Positions 11,080-23,055 of a DNA stretch of 64,000 nucleotides are shown here, piece by piece. The notes under the pieces are model-generated. The model saw only the letters and a list, made by a program, of their open reading frames with translations, had not been told where the DNA came from and did not search any database. Numbering within the stretch: the first letter of the stretch is position 1; the number at the start of each line of letters is the position of its first letter. Made by a program: the position numbers and the translations under genes. Source of the DNA: Pollenia angustigena (taxonomy: Eukaryota; Arthropoda; Insecta; Diptera; Polleniidae); assembly GCA_930367215.1 (NCBI GenBank), contig OV884057.1, positions 103,937,284-104,001,283 of the forward strand, given 5' to 3'.

Positions 11080-11132
11080 CATGTAACTGAAATTATGTGT
11101 GCAAGCAATGTTAATATAAAAGACACGCTACA

Positions 11133-12108
11133 GGAGTAAACGCAGGAGTAAAATTCTTATCATAGACAAGGTCAATTCCAAGGACAGAATTTTAGAAAAT
11201 TCTATTACCCTCAAGATGTTGTATAACCCCAACTCTAACATCTTAATCAGATATAAAACAAAAAGTGAATTGTTCTTGCTCTAAATCAACACTAATGATT
11301 TCTGAGAGACTTAACATTATTATGAATCATTTGCAACATAGCCTTAAACACGTAACATTATTAAAATCTAATTTAAAATTCACTAAGTAAAACTATTTGA
11401 GATCCACAACACCTAACCTCAATTTGCTAACTAATACCATAAAAAAAGGCTTGAAACGTAATTTAGATTCACTAATTAAAACTACAAAGCACTTAAAATA
11501 TTTACTAAATATTCTAAATTTACAAATTAAAACTATTATAATACCTAATATTAATATACATGCAATTTAAAATAGTAGATCACAAATTAAACTACTTCCA
11601 CGTTATAATAATTATTTAAAGTTGCTTCTAATAAATTAACATATTTATAAATGAAGATAACTGAAATCAATATAAGTAGTTAACTAAATACTAAATTACA
11701 ATGCTAATCTTACTATAACTAAAGATATTTTTTTTTAATACACTTATTATCAATGATAAAAGCGTATTTTATCGCCAATTCCTTTTTCCTCTATAATGTA
11801 GCTTTAAGGTTTAGAATACCCATATGAATATGAATTATTAAAAACATTCCATCTTTTTCCTAAATTAAACTTACGATCAATTCTAGATAATTAACAATTA
11901 TTTCTTAATAACTAACAATATTTTTCTAGCGTACAAAGTATCTCTCTTTTTATTTGTTTTCCTTACATTCTTAAGTCTGAAATAAATGAATTATTAATCA
12001 TTATTCACATGTAACAGAAATCAACAAAATAACAACAACACTCATTGAATTGCTGGGCCCAACATCTCAACAGAAGTGGAATGAAACATTGTAAGTGATT
12101 ATTATTAT
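11133..12108. other. AT-rich stretch, no gene seen
   Basis: Right flank of 412-like copy 1. A few loosely repeated motifs (AATTTA..TTCACTAA.TAAAACTA) hint at an old degraded tandem repeat. No ORF of note. Confidence 0.5.
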
Positions 12109-13225
12109 TATACCCTTCACCTCAGGTGGAAAAGGGTATATATAAGTTTGTCATTCCGTTTGTAATTTCTACAATATTGATCCTACACCCTATAAAGTAT
12201 ATATATTCTGGGTCCTTATGAAAAGCGAAGTTGATTTAACCATGTCCGTCTGTCCGTTGAAATGGATTTTCCGAAGACCCCATATATGATGGGGGCCAGG
12301 TTATTATACATTTATGTCACATATGGTCCGGAATTGTTTGCTATTGAAATTCAGAAAGATCGGTCAACAAATGGCTGAGATATGAGCAAAAAACCACGAC
12401 TACCTCTAATTTTTCCCAAAAATCCCTTGTGGTTGTTGTATTTTTATTACTTTTTGCTGTATATCTGGGGAACGGCAAAAGCCAAAGTTTCCAAATTAGG
12501 TACACACATTTAGGTTGCCAATACACACCATCCTACAAAATCTGGGCGGGATTGAAGAAGTGGACGTGGTACCTCCCGTACAAAAAAAATAAAAATTGTA
12601 TAAAAACTTAAATTTTAGGGCTGCCATATGTCCTATGGATATGACTTATATACCAAAATATCGGAAATTTTTAGTATAGCATATTTTATAAAAAAACTCG
12701 GGAAAATCGGTTCAGATAAAAAAAGTTATGACCAAAATTAAAAATTTTTTTAAATACCCACTTTCGGGTACCATAGATCACTCGAGTCCAAGCTTTATAA
12801 CTAAAGTAAATGGTAAATTTCTTCTTCAACACGTCGGTATATAAATCTGTCAAATCGGTTAGACAATGGTTAATTTATGAGCAAAATACTCTAAAAATGG
12901 GCTAAAAAAAAATTTTAGGGCTGCCATACGTCCTATGGATATGAGTTAAATACCAAAATATAGGAAATTTTTAGTAGAAAATATTTTATAAAAAACTCGG
13001 AAAAATCGGTTCAGATACAAAAAAGTTATGACCAAAATTAAATTTCTTTTTTTTTAATCGCTTTTTAAATTTAATTTATAATGAAGTTTAAAGTATTGTA
13101 AATATGTATGTATACATATGTAAGAATTATTTAGTTTTTGTCTAGTTGCTCTATATTCTGCTCCCACAATGGTGAAGGGTATATAAGATTCGGCACAGCT
13201 GAATATAGCACTCTTACTTGTTTTT
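12109..13225 (+). repeat. Complete short copy of the TATACCCTTCACC fly repeat
   Basis: It starts TATACCCTTCACC and ends ACTCTTACTTGTTTTT. GGTGAAGGGTATA lies about 60 bases before the end and is the inverted copy of the start. A hairpin (ATTCGGCACAGCTGAAT) lies about 20 bases from the end. Subterminal inverted repeats plus a 3' hairpin resemble non-autonomous Helentron/DINE-1-type elements; this is an inference. It contains duplicated blocks (GGGCTGCCATA.GTCCTATGG near 12620 and 12915) but no ORF. Related sequence occurs in the long copies at 20969-25563 and 48508-54551. Confidence 0.7.
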
Positions 13226-13859
13226 CATTTAATTTGTTTTTATGTATTTTTTTATATATTGAATTTATTTTGCAATTACATATATCATATTGGTTCGATT
13301 CCATTTGTCCCCACTGTCCGTAGTGTATAAATAAAAAAACAAAAACAAAAAAAGAAAAACAAATAGAAACCGAAAAAATTTCTGATTTAAATATTATTTT
13401 AAGCATTAATTAGTATATTCGAAACTATCACTGAGTAATGATCAATTGTTTTCTTATGCTTTACTATTATTTTTTTATCTTCTAATTAAATAAACTATAT
13501 TTGATTTTGAAATTAAGAAAATGAAGCTTTAAATTTTTTTTACCTGGGAAAAATAGCTGTAGCAAAATTGTGAGTATGAATTAAAACAAAATTGTGTCAA
13601 GTGCAGGGACAGATTTAAATTGTAGGTTATTCAATCTGTCGTAGGTGTCTGTTTAAATAGTAGGGAGGGAACAATGTAACATATATGGCGCACCACCTTG
13701 CCATCAATTCATTGGTTTGTTTCTTCTTTTTATAATTGGACTTTTCTTTTATTTGCATACTCTATGAGCGTGAGAGTATGTTATGTTTTACTTATCCTAA
13801 CACGGGTTAAGAACCAAGTTGTAGAGCTAGCAGGTCACCATTTGCATGCCTCTTAATCT
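13226..13859. other. AT-rich stretch, no gene seen
   Basis: A purine run followed by TG (GGGAGGGAACAATGTAAC near 13664) looks like a polypurine tract with an LTR start, but no matching LTR was found. Otherwise no content is recognised. Confidence 0.4.
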
Positions 13860-13861
13860 GT

Positions 13862-15360
13862 TATTGGTATTGGTCATGTATTTTCCCATTTACTAAAAAT
13901 TTTAACAATTTTTATTATCCGAGAAGAAACTTGACGGCAGGTAACAAGGTATGTAACTTCTTTCATGAAAAATGAAAATTTTTCTGGGTGTAATTTTAGA
14001 TTGTGTTTTTTGCATAACTCGAAAACTTCTTTTAAATTTGAAAGCATATGTTTTTCTGAACAACCCAATACTACTAAGTCATCCATTTATAAGAATGCTT
14101 GATTTGGGCTTAATCTGCTAAAAGCTAGTGTCATCATTCTTTGAAAAGAATTTGGGGCTATTTTGAGACCATATGGTAGCCTTGTAAATCTATATGAACC
14201 GTTATTGGTTGAAAATTATGTTAGATCTCTAGAATCTTTTTCTAAACAAGAAAAATATTTCGCTCTACCTAGTTGATCTAAGATATCATCTATTCTTGGC
14301 AATGGAAATTTATCTGCCAATAGTTTTTTATTTATTTGTCGATAATCAACAACAAGTCTCCATCTTTTATTTTCACAATTTGGAAGTGATTTCTTTGGAA
14401 CTAACAAGATTGGACTGTTATATTCAGAGTTTGATGGTTTGACAATTTCGTCTTCTATTAATTTCTTTACTTGATTTTTCGATTTCTTCTTTATGTCTAT
14501 GAGGTTTACGGTAATTTTTGATGTATACTGGGTCTTGATCTTTTACTTTTGTTCATAGACGTTGTTGGTTGTAATAGCTTCTGAGTCTAAACCGAAGATA
14601 TCGCTATATGAATCGCAAAGGTTAGTCAAAGTATCTTTAAATTGTTCGGGAAAAATGTTCTTTAAAATTTTTAATACTTCTGATTTTCTTTGTTTGTTTT
14701 TGGTTTGATTTGCTTTTATTATGTCATATTCACCGAAAAACTGGTTTTTATTTTACTTTTATTAAATGTTGTTACAGTATCATTAGTGTTAAGTATACGG
14801 ATAAATGCTTTATTTGACTTTACTAAAGATTTAGCAATAAAAACACCTGGTTCAAGTTCTTGATTTGGAATAAGTATTTCATCGTCACAATTACTAAAAT
14901 TGATTTGACGAATTACTTCAGCTCTTGGTGGCAAAATAATACTGTTACAGTTATTCGAAATCGGTATTTCTATTGATTGTGGTATGTTGGATGGTCGTAA
15001 GACAAGGTAATCGTTATCATGATTAAAATCTAAAATATAATTATATTTGTTGATGAAATCCATACCAATGATTCCATCATAAGTTATTGGAAAATCATTG
15101 CCCACTTTTTGAAAATTATGTGGTATTAAATAAGTTTTAAATTTTAAATCAAAGAATATGCTACCAATTGATTCAATTTTCCCTTGCCCTATTCCACTTA
15201 ATGTTATGGTTTTGTTAGTATTGATTTCTTTGATATTGAAATATTTTGCTTTAACTATTGAAATGTCTGCGCCTGTGTCTACAAATAATCTTACTGGAGT
15301 GTTAGTATTGTGAATGTAAATATCTATTGAACAACTATAGTTAAGGTAAAGATTATACAA
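13862..15360 (-). pseudogene. pol remnant of 412-like copy 2 (protease and part of RT)
   Basis: Protease is readable at 14719-15360 (LFVDTGADISIVKA, DGIIGMDFINKYN). RT follows in several frames (WRLVVDYRQINKKL at about 14340; MDDLVVLGCSEKHM at about 14050). An in-frame deletion of about 11 residues near 14248 removes the LDLMSGFHQ block with a catalytic Asp. A stop replaces the residue before MDDL. The reading becomes unrelated near 13900. It aligns throughout with the pol at 4449-8067. Confidence 0.85.
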
Positions 15361-15368
15361 TTTTCTTT

Positions 15369-16481
15369 TTATTGATCTGATCTTAGGGGAAGATTCAAGT
15401 TTTCCGGATCTCTGTCTTCATTGGTCATGTTATGTACGTAGTTCCTATTTCTATAGTAATTATTATATCTTTGTTGGTTTCTGTTATTGGCGCTATTGGT
15501 AGTTCTGTTATTGCTGTAGCTGGTGTTGTTATTTCTGTATATTGATTGTTCCACGAAAACAATTAGGATTTGGTCGATGTCTACAATGAAGTATTGCGTT
15601 TTGTTGTCCATTTGCTTCTGTGCAACTGCTGACAAATTTGCTTATTGCTTCTTTCATGTTATTAAATTGACCTGCCTCCATGATGAGTTTAACCTTATCT
15701 ATACTACAGTTTTTAGTTAGTGCTTTTACGGCTACTTGTGTGGAGCATTTAGTTGCTAGTTCACTAGTCAATCCGTCTGAAATATATGCATTTTCTAGTG
15801 GCTTTGTTAGTAGTTCTATTTCGGTGCAATAGGTGTTTCCTGTCTTAGTCTGTTGTTTTATATTTAATATTTTAGCTGTAGTACCTCGACAGATCCTCCT
15901 TTAACAGTTGTCTGAAGCCTGTTTATAATTTCTATGATTGTGGACTCATTACTAACTAAATTCCTTGCGTTACCTTTAATTATTATTTTTATTAAAGCTG
16001 CCGCTGATGATTCATGAGAACCCTTAATTGTATCAACTAAAGTTAATGAGTCTATGAATGACCTTAAATTTTCCGATTTCCCGTCAAAGTCTGTGATTAA
16101 CTTTAAGGCTGTATTCAAAAATTCTACTATGGTTTGTGTCATGTTGATGCTTTCTACTTTTGAAAAATATTTATCAATTTCAATCCTCTCGTGAAGAGAA
16201 ATTGGTAATTCTATATTGAAAGCTTTTCTATTTGTTATATTTAATAGTTTATTTCTAACGAATTGCGAAAACGCTTCAGCTGCTGCTTTATGAGGTGCAT
16301 TTAATCTTGCGTAGTTAACGTTTAGAAGAACTCTTATATCTTCTAAGCAATATATAAGAATTTTTAAATGTTTTAAAGTGGTTTCGTCCTTAGTTGGGCG
16401 GTCTATATTGAGACATTTGTAAGATCTGTCAAATTATGCTTTAATATTTCTACACCTTTCCAAAATGCTTTTCCAATCCAT
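15369..16481 (-). pseudogene. gag remnant of 412-like copy 2
   Basis: Starts at the ATG on the minus strand at 16481 (MDWKSILER) and aligns with the gag at 8076-9194. Stops and frameshifts split it near 16430, 16140, 15870 and 15550. Conserved blocks include SYKCLN, FDGKSENLRSFIDS, KGNARNL and EAGQFNNMKEAISKFVSSCTEA. The Asn/Arg-rich tail is kept in part. It is non-functional. Confidence 0.85.
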
Positions 16482-16520
16482 AAAACGGAAAAAAATAAAA
16501 AAAAAATAAAAAATAATAAT

Positions 16521-16743
16521 TTAAACTCTGTCTAAATCGTTTGCTCTACTGGCATACCTTTTTTTTAGTGACCTTTTGTGTATTAAATATGTTTTTAGTA
16601 ATAGATTAATTGCTGCCTGCAATTATTACAAGGACTAAGTTAAGTGTCCATAGTGACTTAATTTCAGAGGTGTGGTCAACAATCTCTACGTTATTAACGA
16701 CGTTAGCGTAAGGTTTATCTATTTTTGATTCTTCTCTTCCCAT
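16521..16743 (-). pseudogene. Broken membrane leader ORF of 412-like copy 2
   Basis: Homologue of the 72-residue ORF at 9222-9440. The start (MGREESKIDKPYANVVNNVE) and the tail (IHKRSLKKRYASRANDLD) are readable in different frames. The hydrophobic middle is disrupted by a stop and a frameshift. Confidence 0.65.
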
Positions 16744-16868
16744 ATTTAATTGTAAAAATTTTTCATAAAAATTAATATTAAAATTAATTTACATGTTATT
16801 GTAGATAATTTTATTGACTTGTAGTAAAAAAATTTTGTTTTGTTTTTTTTTTTTTTTTTGCTTATTAT

Positions 16869-18823
16869 CAGGGCAAGGGACTTCATGCAAATGCATGTTT
16901 GTTGTCGTTACTCTGAGACCCACCTAAAGTTAATATCTTTGCGAATCACAATGTTTCCAGTAAAATGGCATCAATTTGTTAGTGCATATTTTTGCATATT
17001 TTGCTTTAAATGCATGTTTTTGCATATTTTGTTATAAATGCATATTTTTCGTCATATTTTGGGATATTTTGTTATAAATTCAAATTTCTCTTCATATTTT
17101 GTAATATTTATAAAAAAAATTGCTCTCTTCTTAGTTTTTTGTTTAGAAATATCTTTCTGTTCAAGGCGAATTCTTTATAAGGTGTAGCCAGTGGATCAGC
17201 TAGTTATAGTTGTTTCAGCCCTGAAGCTGTCAAACATTCAAAAAAGTATGGGAAAATCTGCTAACTCTGACATTTTCAAGGAGCAAAAGCAACAACATGT
17301 AGGTGTTTGGTACTGAATTACCTACATTTCATTATAATTTCACCTTGTTTCTTTTACTTTTAAAAAGTAGCACCTTTTGTAGCCATGTTTAACAAATTTT
17401 AAAAATTATACAATTTGTATAATTGTGTACATAATTGTAGAAGTAACAATAAAAATTTTTTTACATTTCATTTTGTTTACGGTTTTTTTTTTTACTTGAA
17501 AAAGCCTCAAATAAAAATAACGTAAATCAGCACCTTCAAAGCCAGAAACGCACAGATTTATGATTTATGAAAAGGTTTCGCAAACTTCAATTTAAAGAAA
17601 ATCAACTTCTGAGGATAAAACTAGTAAAATTAGTATGGAATTGTGTGATGCTCTGGTGTCTGCAGATATACCTTTATATAAGCTAATCAACCAACATTTT
17701 AGAATTTCTTTAAACAAATATACCAACGAAACCAATCCTACGAAAACAACCCTTAGAAAAACTTATCTCGTCAAGTTGTACACTATACAACTATGTGACA
17801 TTGTTGAAAGGATTAAGCCACATAATTTGTGGCTGTCTATTGACGAAACAATGGACACTGAAGGACGTTGCGTGGTCTACGTAATTGTTGGCATCTTGAA
17901 TGCCGAAGAAGAACAGAGTAAACACAATGATTTGTTTAATATTGTAAAGTGGAAAAGGTGGATCATGCTTCATTAGCTCGAACTTTCAAAGACTCAATTT
18001 CTCTTTTAGAAGACTTTAATAAAAATAAAATGTTGCTTTACTTGACATTTTTTAAAGGTATCTTACCCAAAAATGTAACATGTCACATGCTAAGCTCATG
18101 CCATACATGCAAGTTTTTAAAGTCACCTTCGCGTTTCAAGCATGTATAACAAGATGGGGACCTGGTTGCAGGCAGTTGAGTATTATGCCAAAAATTTTGA
18201 AGAATTTAAGGATGTGGTAAATAATTTTAACCAAAATAATGCAGTCGCTATAAAAAGTAAACAATATTTTAAATGTACCTAATATAAAGGCTCAATTAGA
18301 ATTTATTCACTTAAACAATGGGTTTCTAGTCGAGACAATAACCGAACTCCAGGGGTTTAAATCATTGAACACCTCGGTTGAACACGGTGATGACGCTGTC
18401 ATTAAAACAAGAAAAGTAGAAGGTCAAATCGGCGAAAAATACAAGCCAAACTTTATGCAGTTTTAAAAAAAGTTAAAGTTATTGGTAATATTTTTAATTT
18501 AGCTTCCAGTAAAGAATATATTGCAGACATATTCTACAAAGGAGTTGACCCCTTTTAATATGCACCTATTATATCCGTTGATGTCGAACGAACATTTTTA
18601 ATGTTTAAAACTGTTTTAAGACCAAATAGAATGAGTTTAACATTTGATAACTTAAAAAAAAAAAAAAAATTTATATAAACAAAACTTTATCTTTATAAAT
18701 ATGGTTAAATAAATATATTTTTAATGCATATTTTTTAATTTTACTTTTGCATATTTTGAGATTTTTAGTGCATGTTTTATGCGCATATTTTGCGATTTTA
18801 AGTGCATGAACTTCCTTGCCCTG
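16869..18823 (+). mobile_element. hAT DNA transposon with 8-bp target duplication
   Basis: Ends are CAGGGCAAGGGACTTCATGC and the inverted CAGGGCAAGGAAGTTCATGC. Both sides carry CTTATTAT (16861-16868 and 18824-18831), the 8-bp duplication expected for hAT. Subterminal sequence is rich in repeated TGCATATTTT motifs, which may be transposase binding sites. It encodes a broken hAT transposase. It sits in the leader of 412-like copy 2 and is therefore younger than that element. Confidence 0.92.
17635..18665 (+). pseudogene. hAT transposase, broken
   Basis: The frame is open from 17635 to 17976 with typical hAT blocks: DIPLYKLINQHF, the LRKTY block, and LWLSIDETMDTEGR, whose Asp probably lies in the RNase H-like fold. 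After several frameshifts a TRWGTWLQAVEYYAKNF block (about 18150) and the C-terminal dimerisation block (SVDVERTFLMFK, about 18575) can be read. The N-terminal BED-type finger is not visible. It is non-functional. Confidence 0.85.
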
Positions 18824-18880
18824 CTTATTATATTAAAAAAAAAAGAATATTTGTGTCAATGACGGTTAACGCCTGCTGAC

Positions 18881-19193
18881 CTAAAGAGTGCACTTTAAAT
18901 GCACTTCTTTATAAAGTTCTATGGTATATTTGTTTTGTTTGGAGTGTTGCTCCATTAATTTTTCTAGGGTGTTAACCCTAGCCCACATTTAAGTGGCATC
19001 CTCCCATTTGGGTCGAGGGCTCCTGTTGATTTCTCGTAAGAAAAGTGATTTTTCCCTCTTTAGTCGGCATAGGTAGCCACCTCTTCTTTTAGGTTTACTT
19101 ATAATCGGTGTTGTAATGTTTTTAGTTTTTTTCTGATGTTTTTGTCCTTGCTCTGTATTCTTCTATGGTGAGCGTCTGAGGACCTTCTTTCAT
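18881..19193 (-). pseudogene. Broken basic leader ORF of 412-like copy 2
   Basis: Begins MKEGPQTLTIEEYRARTK, as in the ORF at 9762-10028. It is stopped after about 23 codons and resumes in another frame (KPKRRGGYLCRLKREK, then WARVNTLEKLMEQH) with one stop inside. The match to copy 1 extends over most of the length. Confidence 0.7.
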
Positions 19194-19356
19194 TTTATTG
19201 CCTTTGGCCATTCGGATCTTCGCAACCGAGAGTCAGGATCCAATCAAAATTTAGGGGTGCTTTTTTTTTGAGCACTTCCCTGTGTGCTTTTTAAAGCAAG
19301 CACTCCTCTATCTTCTTTAAGGGTGCTTGAAGTTTTTAGCACTCCTTAAAAGAGGA

Positions 19357-19371
19357 CTGGCAGGATCGCCA
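19357..19371 (-). promoter_or_regulatory. Primer-binding site for tRNA-Arg (copy 2)
   Basis: Same 15 bases as in copy 1 (TGGCGATCCTGCCAG on the minus strand), directly adjoining the LTR. Confidence 0.85.
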
Positions 19372-19754
19372 TGTAATAATTGAAATCCGTTTTTATTTGT
19401 ATTTTATTTTTAGACGGTGCAACTAGTGCACTCGTCAGCTTTTTTATTATGATTAGTTTAATTTACAATTTATTCTAACTTATATACTAACTATGAAAAT
19501 AATTCTTAGCCTATTCTTACGTGTAAATTAAAATAACTTAGACTAAAGCATGCGAAAATAAGTGTAATATGATTTAAATTTTAAGTTTATAAATATTTCC
19601 CATGCGTTTGGGTGTAGTACCTTTTAAGCGGCTATTTAGGGTTTAATATTTTGGTGTAATAAGATACCCGTTTATGTCTGCTCTTTTAAGGTATGAATTC
19701 ATGCAAGTAAATAATATTTAAAGGAATGTATTCATACGATCAAATAATACTACA
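19372..19754 (-). repeat. 5' LTR of 412-like copy 2
   Basis: On the minus strand it starts TGTAGTATT and ends with TATTACA. It is related to the LTR of copy 1 (a similar CTAGT.CGCACT / CTAGTGCACT block) but clearly diverged. Length is 383 bp. No partner LTR lies in the window. Confidence 0.75.
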
Positions 19755-20766
19755 GGTGAACTGACTTATAAAATCGAGCTGCCGTATTCGGCGAGGCGAG
19801 GCTTTTTCCAATTTTTGATAAAATGCAAATATTAGGGGACGGTGATCTGTCACGATGTAACAATCACGCCCTTCTATCATGTAACGGAAGTGACAAACTG
19901 CTTGAGCCACTTAAGGCTTTGGAAAATCTTTTATCGCAGCAACTTTTTCTGGCAATAGAAGAATACCTTCGGCATTTACTAAATGTTCCAAACTCACACT
20001 TTTGTAGATTAATCGCTAAGTGGTTTTCGCGTAGGCGATGGAAAACCTGCACAAGGTCGGAGCAGTGTTGCTCAACCGAGCTGGAAGCTACACAAATATC
20101 GTCGATGTATGGGAAAACAACGTCTAACCCTCTTAGTACCTCATTAATTAGCCTTTGAAACGTTTGAGCAGCGTTGCAAAGCCCAAATGTCATGTACTTA
20201 AATTCGAAAAGGCCGAATGGGGTACTGATAGCAGTTTTCGAGATATCGTCCGGGAGAATTGGTACTTGATGAAAAGCTTTCTGTAAATCAATTTTAGAAA
20301 ATATCTTTTTGTTTCGCAAGTTTGTCGTGAAGTCAGTTAAAAACGGCAGGGGGTAGCGATCAGCCAACGTCTGCGCGTTCAATGCCCGATAATCGCCACA
20401 TGGGCGCCAAGTTCCGTCGCTCTTCTTGACTAAATGCAGTGGGCTGGACCAGTTACTTTTGGACAGTTGACATATACCAGCTGTCAATAAAAAATTAAAT
20501 TCTTTTTTTGCTGCCGCGAGCTTTTCTGGGCAATTACGTCGGGGTCGGCAAAAAACTGGTTGCCCTGTCGTTTCAATTCTTTGCATTATCGTAGACTTCG
20601 TCGTTAAACCATAAGGCGACATTTTAGTTATTTCGGAAAATTTTTTTAATATGGCTGTAAAGGGTGTGTCTGCATTAAACGTTTTAATGACCGATTCCTC
20701 GCTAAAAGTGATTGACGTGAGTTGCGATATAATTCCAGTCGTACTGTCGATAAGACGATTGCGCCG
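19755..20766 (-). pseudogene. RT and RNase H fragment of the CsRn1-like Gypsy
   Basis: RT is readable from about 20760 to 19960: WRPCGDYRALN, FSKIDLQKAFHQVP, FGLFEFKYMTFGLCNAAQTF and VVFPYIDDICVASS with the YIDD active site. A deletion and frame change near 19900 join it to the end of RNase H (EGRDCYIVTDHRPLIFAF, PRRIRQLDFISQFT). It ends at the LTR of 412-like copy 2. Confidence 0.85.
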
Positions 20767-21209
20767 CATTGTGGCGCCTTTTCCCAAAAACCGTGGCAAA
20801 AATACAAAATTTGATGAAAAAATTTTGTAAAATAAATGAACACATCGTATAAAGACCATTTTACTGATCAGAACTCAAAAACGTTTTTCTTAATTGGATA
20901 AGAATAGCTGGTGGAGCTGCTTAAAGTCGACAGTTTTTTAGAAATTCCAAAAAAAGGTGATTTTGAGAAAAAACAAGTAAGAGTGCTATATTCGGCTGTG
21001 CCGAATCTTATATACCCTTCACCATTGTGCGAGCAGAATACAGAGCAACTAGACAAAAACTAAATAAAACTGGTAAATATTTTTTTTTTAAATAAGAGAC
21101 AACCGGCTTTGAACTTCGCTTTTCATAAGGGCCCAGAATATATGTACTTTATAGGGTGTAGGATCAATATCGGTGAAGGGTATAAAAAGAGTAATTTTCG
21201 GGAATTCAG

Positions 21210-21444
21210 GGGTCTAATCACTGCATTCGATACTATCGTATCGAATAAACTATTGAATTTGTTTGCATACGATAGACACTGGCGTATCGAATGAAAACTC
21301 GATAAATGTAATGTTGAGTTACTCGATGTCGAATGCTAAGTATTATTTCAAATTCAATACATTTCATTCGATATCGAGTTTCAAGATACCAAAATAAATA
21401 ATTTCGAAGAATTTTGCTCGATATCGTATGCGGTGATTAGACCC
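21210..21444. mobile_element. PIF/Harbinger-like MITE (235 bp)
   Basis: Ends are GGGTCTAATCACTGCAT and its inverted relative GGGTCTAATCACCGCAT, flanked by CAG (21207-21209 and 21445-21447). A related empty site lies nearby (GATTCAGTATTTCGG near 21742). A 3-bp CWG duplication and a GGG start fit PIF/Harbinger. The interior holds more ATCGA/TCGAT inverted blocks. Confidence 0.8.
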
Positions 21445-22858
21445 CAGTATTTCGGTTATAACTCATACAAATTTCCGACATTTTGGTATATAAGTCATAT
21501 ACATAGGACATATGGCAGCCCTAAAATTTAGGTTTTTATAAAAATGTTAATGTTTTTTAGCCCATTTTTTGAGTATTTTGCTCATAAATTACCCATTGTC
21601 TAACCGATTTGATAGTTTTATATACCGACGTGTTAAGGAAGAATTTAACCATTTACTTAAGTTATATTTATATATAAACATTTATATAAACTTGTAAATA
21701 TATATTTTAACAAAGTTAATTATAAAAAAGAGTAATTTTTGTGGATTCAGTATTTCGGTTATAACTCTGCCATTTTTTAACCGATTTGGCAGATTTTTAT
21801 ACCGACGTGTTGCAGAAGAAATTTACCATTTACTTTAGTTATAAAGCTTGGACTCGGGGAGATCTATGGTTCCCGAAAGTGGGTATTTAAAAAAAAAAAT
21901 TTAATTTTGGTCATAACTTTTTTGTATCTGAACCGATTTTTCCGAGTTTTTTATAAAATATGTTCTACAAGAAATTTCAGATATTTTGGTATATAAGTCA
22001 TATCCATAGGACGAATAGCAGCCCTAAAATTTTTCCGAGTTTTGCAGAGAATGTGTTTTACTAAAGATTTCCGATGTTTTAATAAATAAGGCGTATCCAT
22101 AGGTCATATATATGGCAGGCCTAAAAATTAGTTTTCTATAAATATTGACAAACGGACTGACAGACGGACATCGTTAAATCCACTTTTCTCCCCATAAGCA
22201 CCCAATATATATACATACACTTTATATGGTCTGAAATCAATATTGTAGAAATAACAAACAGAATGACAAACTTATGTATGTAAACGAATTACCTATAAAA
22301 TAAAAAAATAAAATAAGTAAAAAAAAATTAAATCAATAAAAATAAGGGTATAATAAGGGTAAATTAAAAGGCGTAAATATGTATAAAATATACGTTTATG
22401 AAGTTCATAAATATATTTTAAAAATTTTAAAAATTAAAAACTGACCAATTTCTTTTTAGATAAAAAGAATTTATAAAAAACGAAAAACGAAACCAATAAC
22501 AAATTGTTAGGAGACAGACCGTTTAGACCGTTCGACCATCGAACCGCATGTAAAGCCGATGTTGATTTGAGTATGTAATATCAATAATGTTTGTGTATAA
22601 TACAGAAGGTAATATTAAATAAAAAAAAGAAGTTTACCGCAAGTATTTTAAATGAAAAAAACCTCAAAAAAAAAAACAACACACAACTATTTTACAGGGT
22701 TACCATTAACCGTTTTGAAACGTAAACTGTCGTTTTGGTTAATAAAAGTCGCAAACCAATTTAAATGTTTTTTATTTATCAATAATACAACATAAACATA
22801 CCAAGAAATTGCTTAAATTGTGTATGCTTTTAAATCGCTTTTGTGCAGAAGATATTAT

Positions 22859-23055
22859 CAGGCCTATTCTGAAAATCACTTTAACTCAAATCACGTGATT
22901 TGAAATCACATGTGCCTACTAAAATCACACGTGTGATATTTTAGCGTCCCGTTTTTGTGTGATCTTCAATTGCAGAAAGCACACCAAGAAACACAACAAC
23001 GGTATGACTTTCAAAATACCATAAAGTCACAGGTGTGATTTCAGAACAGGCCCGT
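22859..23055. repeat. Fold-back segment in the left long repeat copy
   Basis: GGCCTATTCTGAAAATCAC at the left is matched by inverted GGCCTGTTCTGAAATCAC at the right, with further ATCACGTGAT-type palindromes inside. The counterpart lies at 51914-52106. It is present in both long copies, so it is older than their divergence. Confidence 0.65.

Larger units (their letters stand above)
2462..11132 (-). mobile_element. 412/mdg1-like Gypsy LTR retrotransposon, copy 1
   Basis: The element is read on the minus strand: 5' LTR (10309-11132), tRNA-Arg primer-binding site, leader with two small ORFs, gag, pol, a 3' region invaded by a pogo-like element, a polypurine tract and the 3' LTR (2462-2852). There is no env. 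The tRNA-Arg primer and the missing env suggest the 412/mdg1 group, which is family knowledge rather than a search result. Pol has one frameshift and one in-frame stop, whereas gag and both leader ORFs are open. Flanks are CAAC on the left and GGAG on the right, so no target duplication is visible; this suggests recombination or decay at one end. Confidence 0.85.
10309..11132 (-). repeat. 5' LTR of 412-like copy 1, with an insertion
   Basis: Partner of the LTR at 2462-2852, with ends TGTAGCGTG and TTAATTACA. A truncated Gypsy element (10672-11079) interrupts it. Without that insertion and its duplication the LTR is about 411 bp; the difference from the other copy is mainly a longer CA repeat at 10581-10616. 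Confidence 0.9.
13860..19754 (-). mobile_element. 412/mdg1-like Gypsy, copy 2 (truncated, decayed)
   Basis: A relative of copy 1 in the same orientation: LTR (19372-19754), tRNA-Arg primer-binding site, broken basic leader ORF, broken membrane leader ORF, gag, and pol up to the RT region. The element stops near 13860, so most of RT, RNase H, integrase and the 3' LTR are missing. A hAT element is inserted in the leader (16869-18823). Its LTR abuts a CsRn1-like pol fragment at 19755, into which it was probably inserted. All its ORFs are broken. Confidence 0.85.

Noticed and set aside
13664..13860. A separate LTR starting TGTAACATATATGG after a purine tract
   Set aside because: No partner LTR, no clear CA end and no adjoining pol; evidence is too weak.
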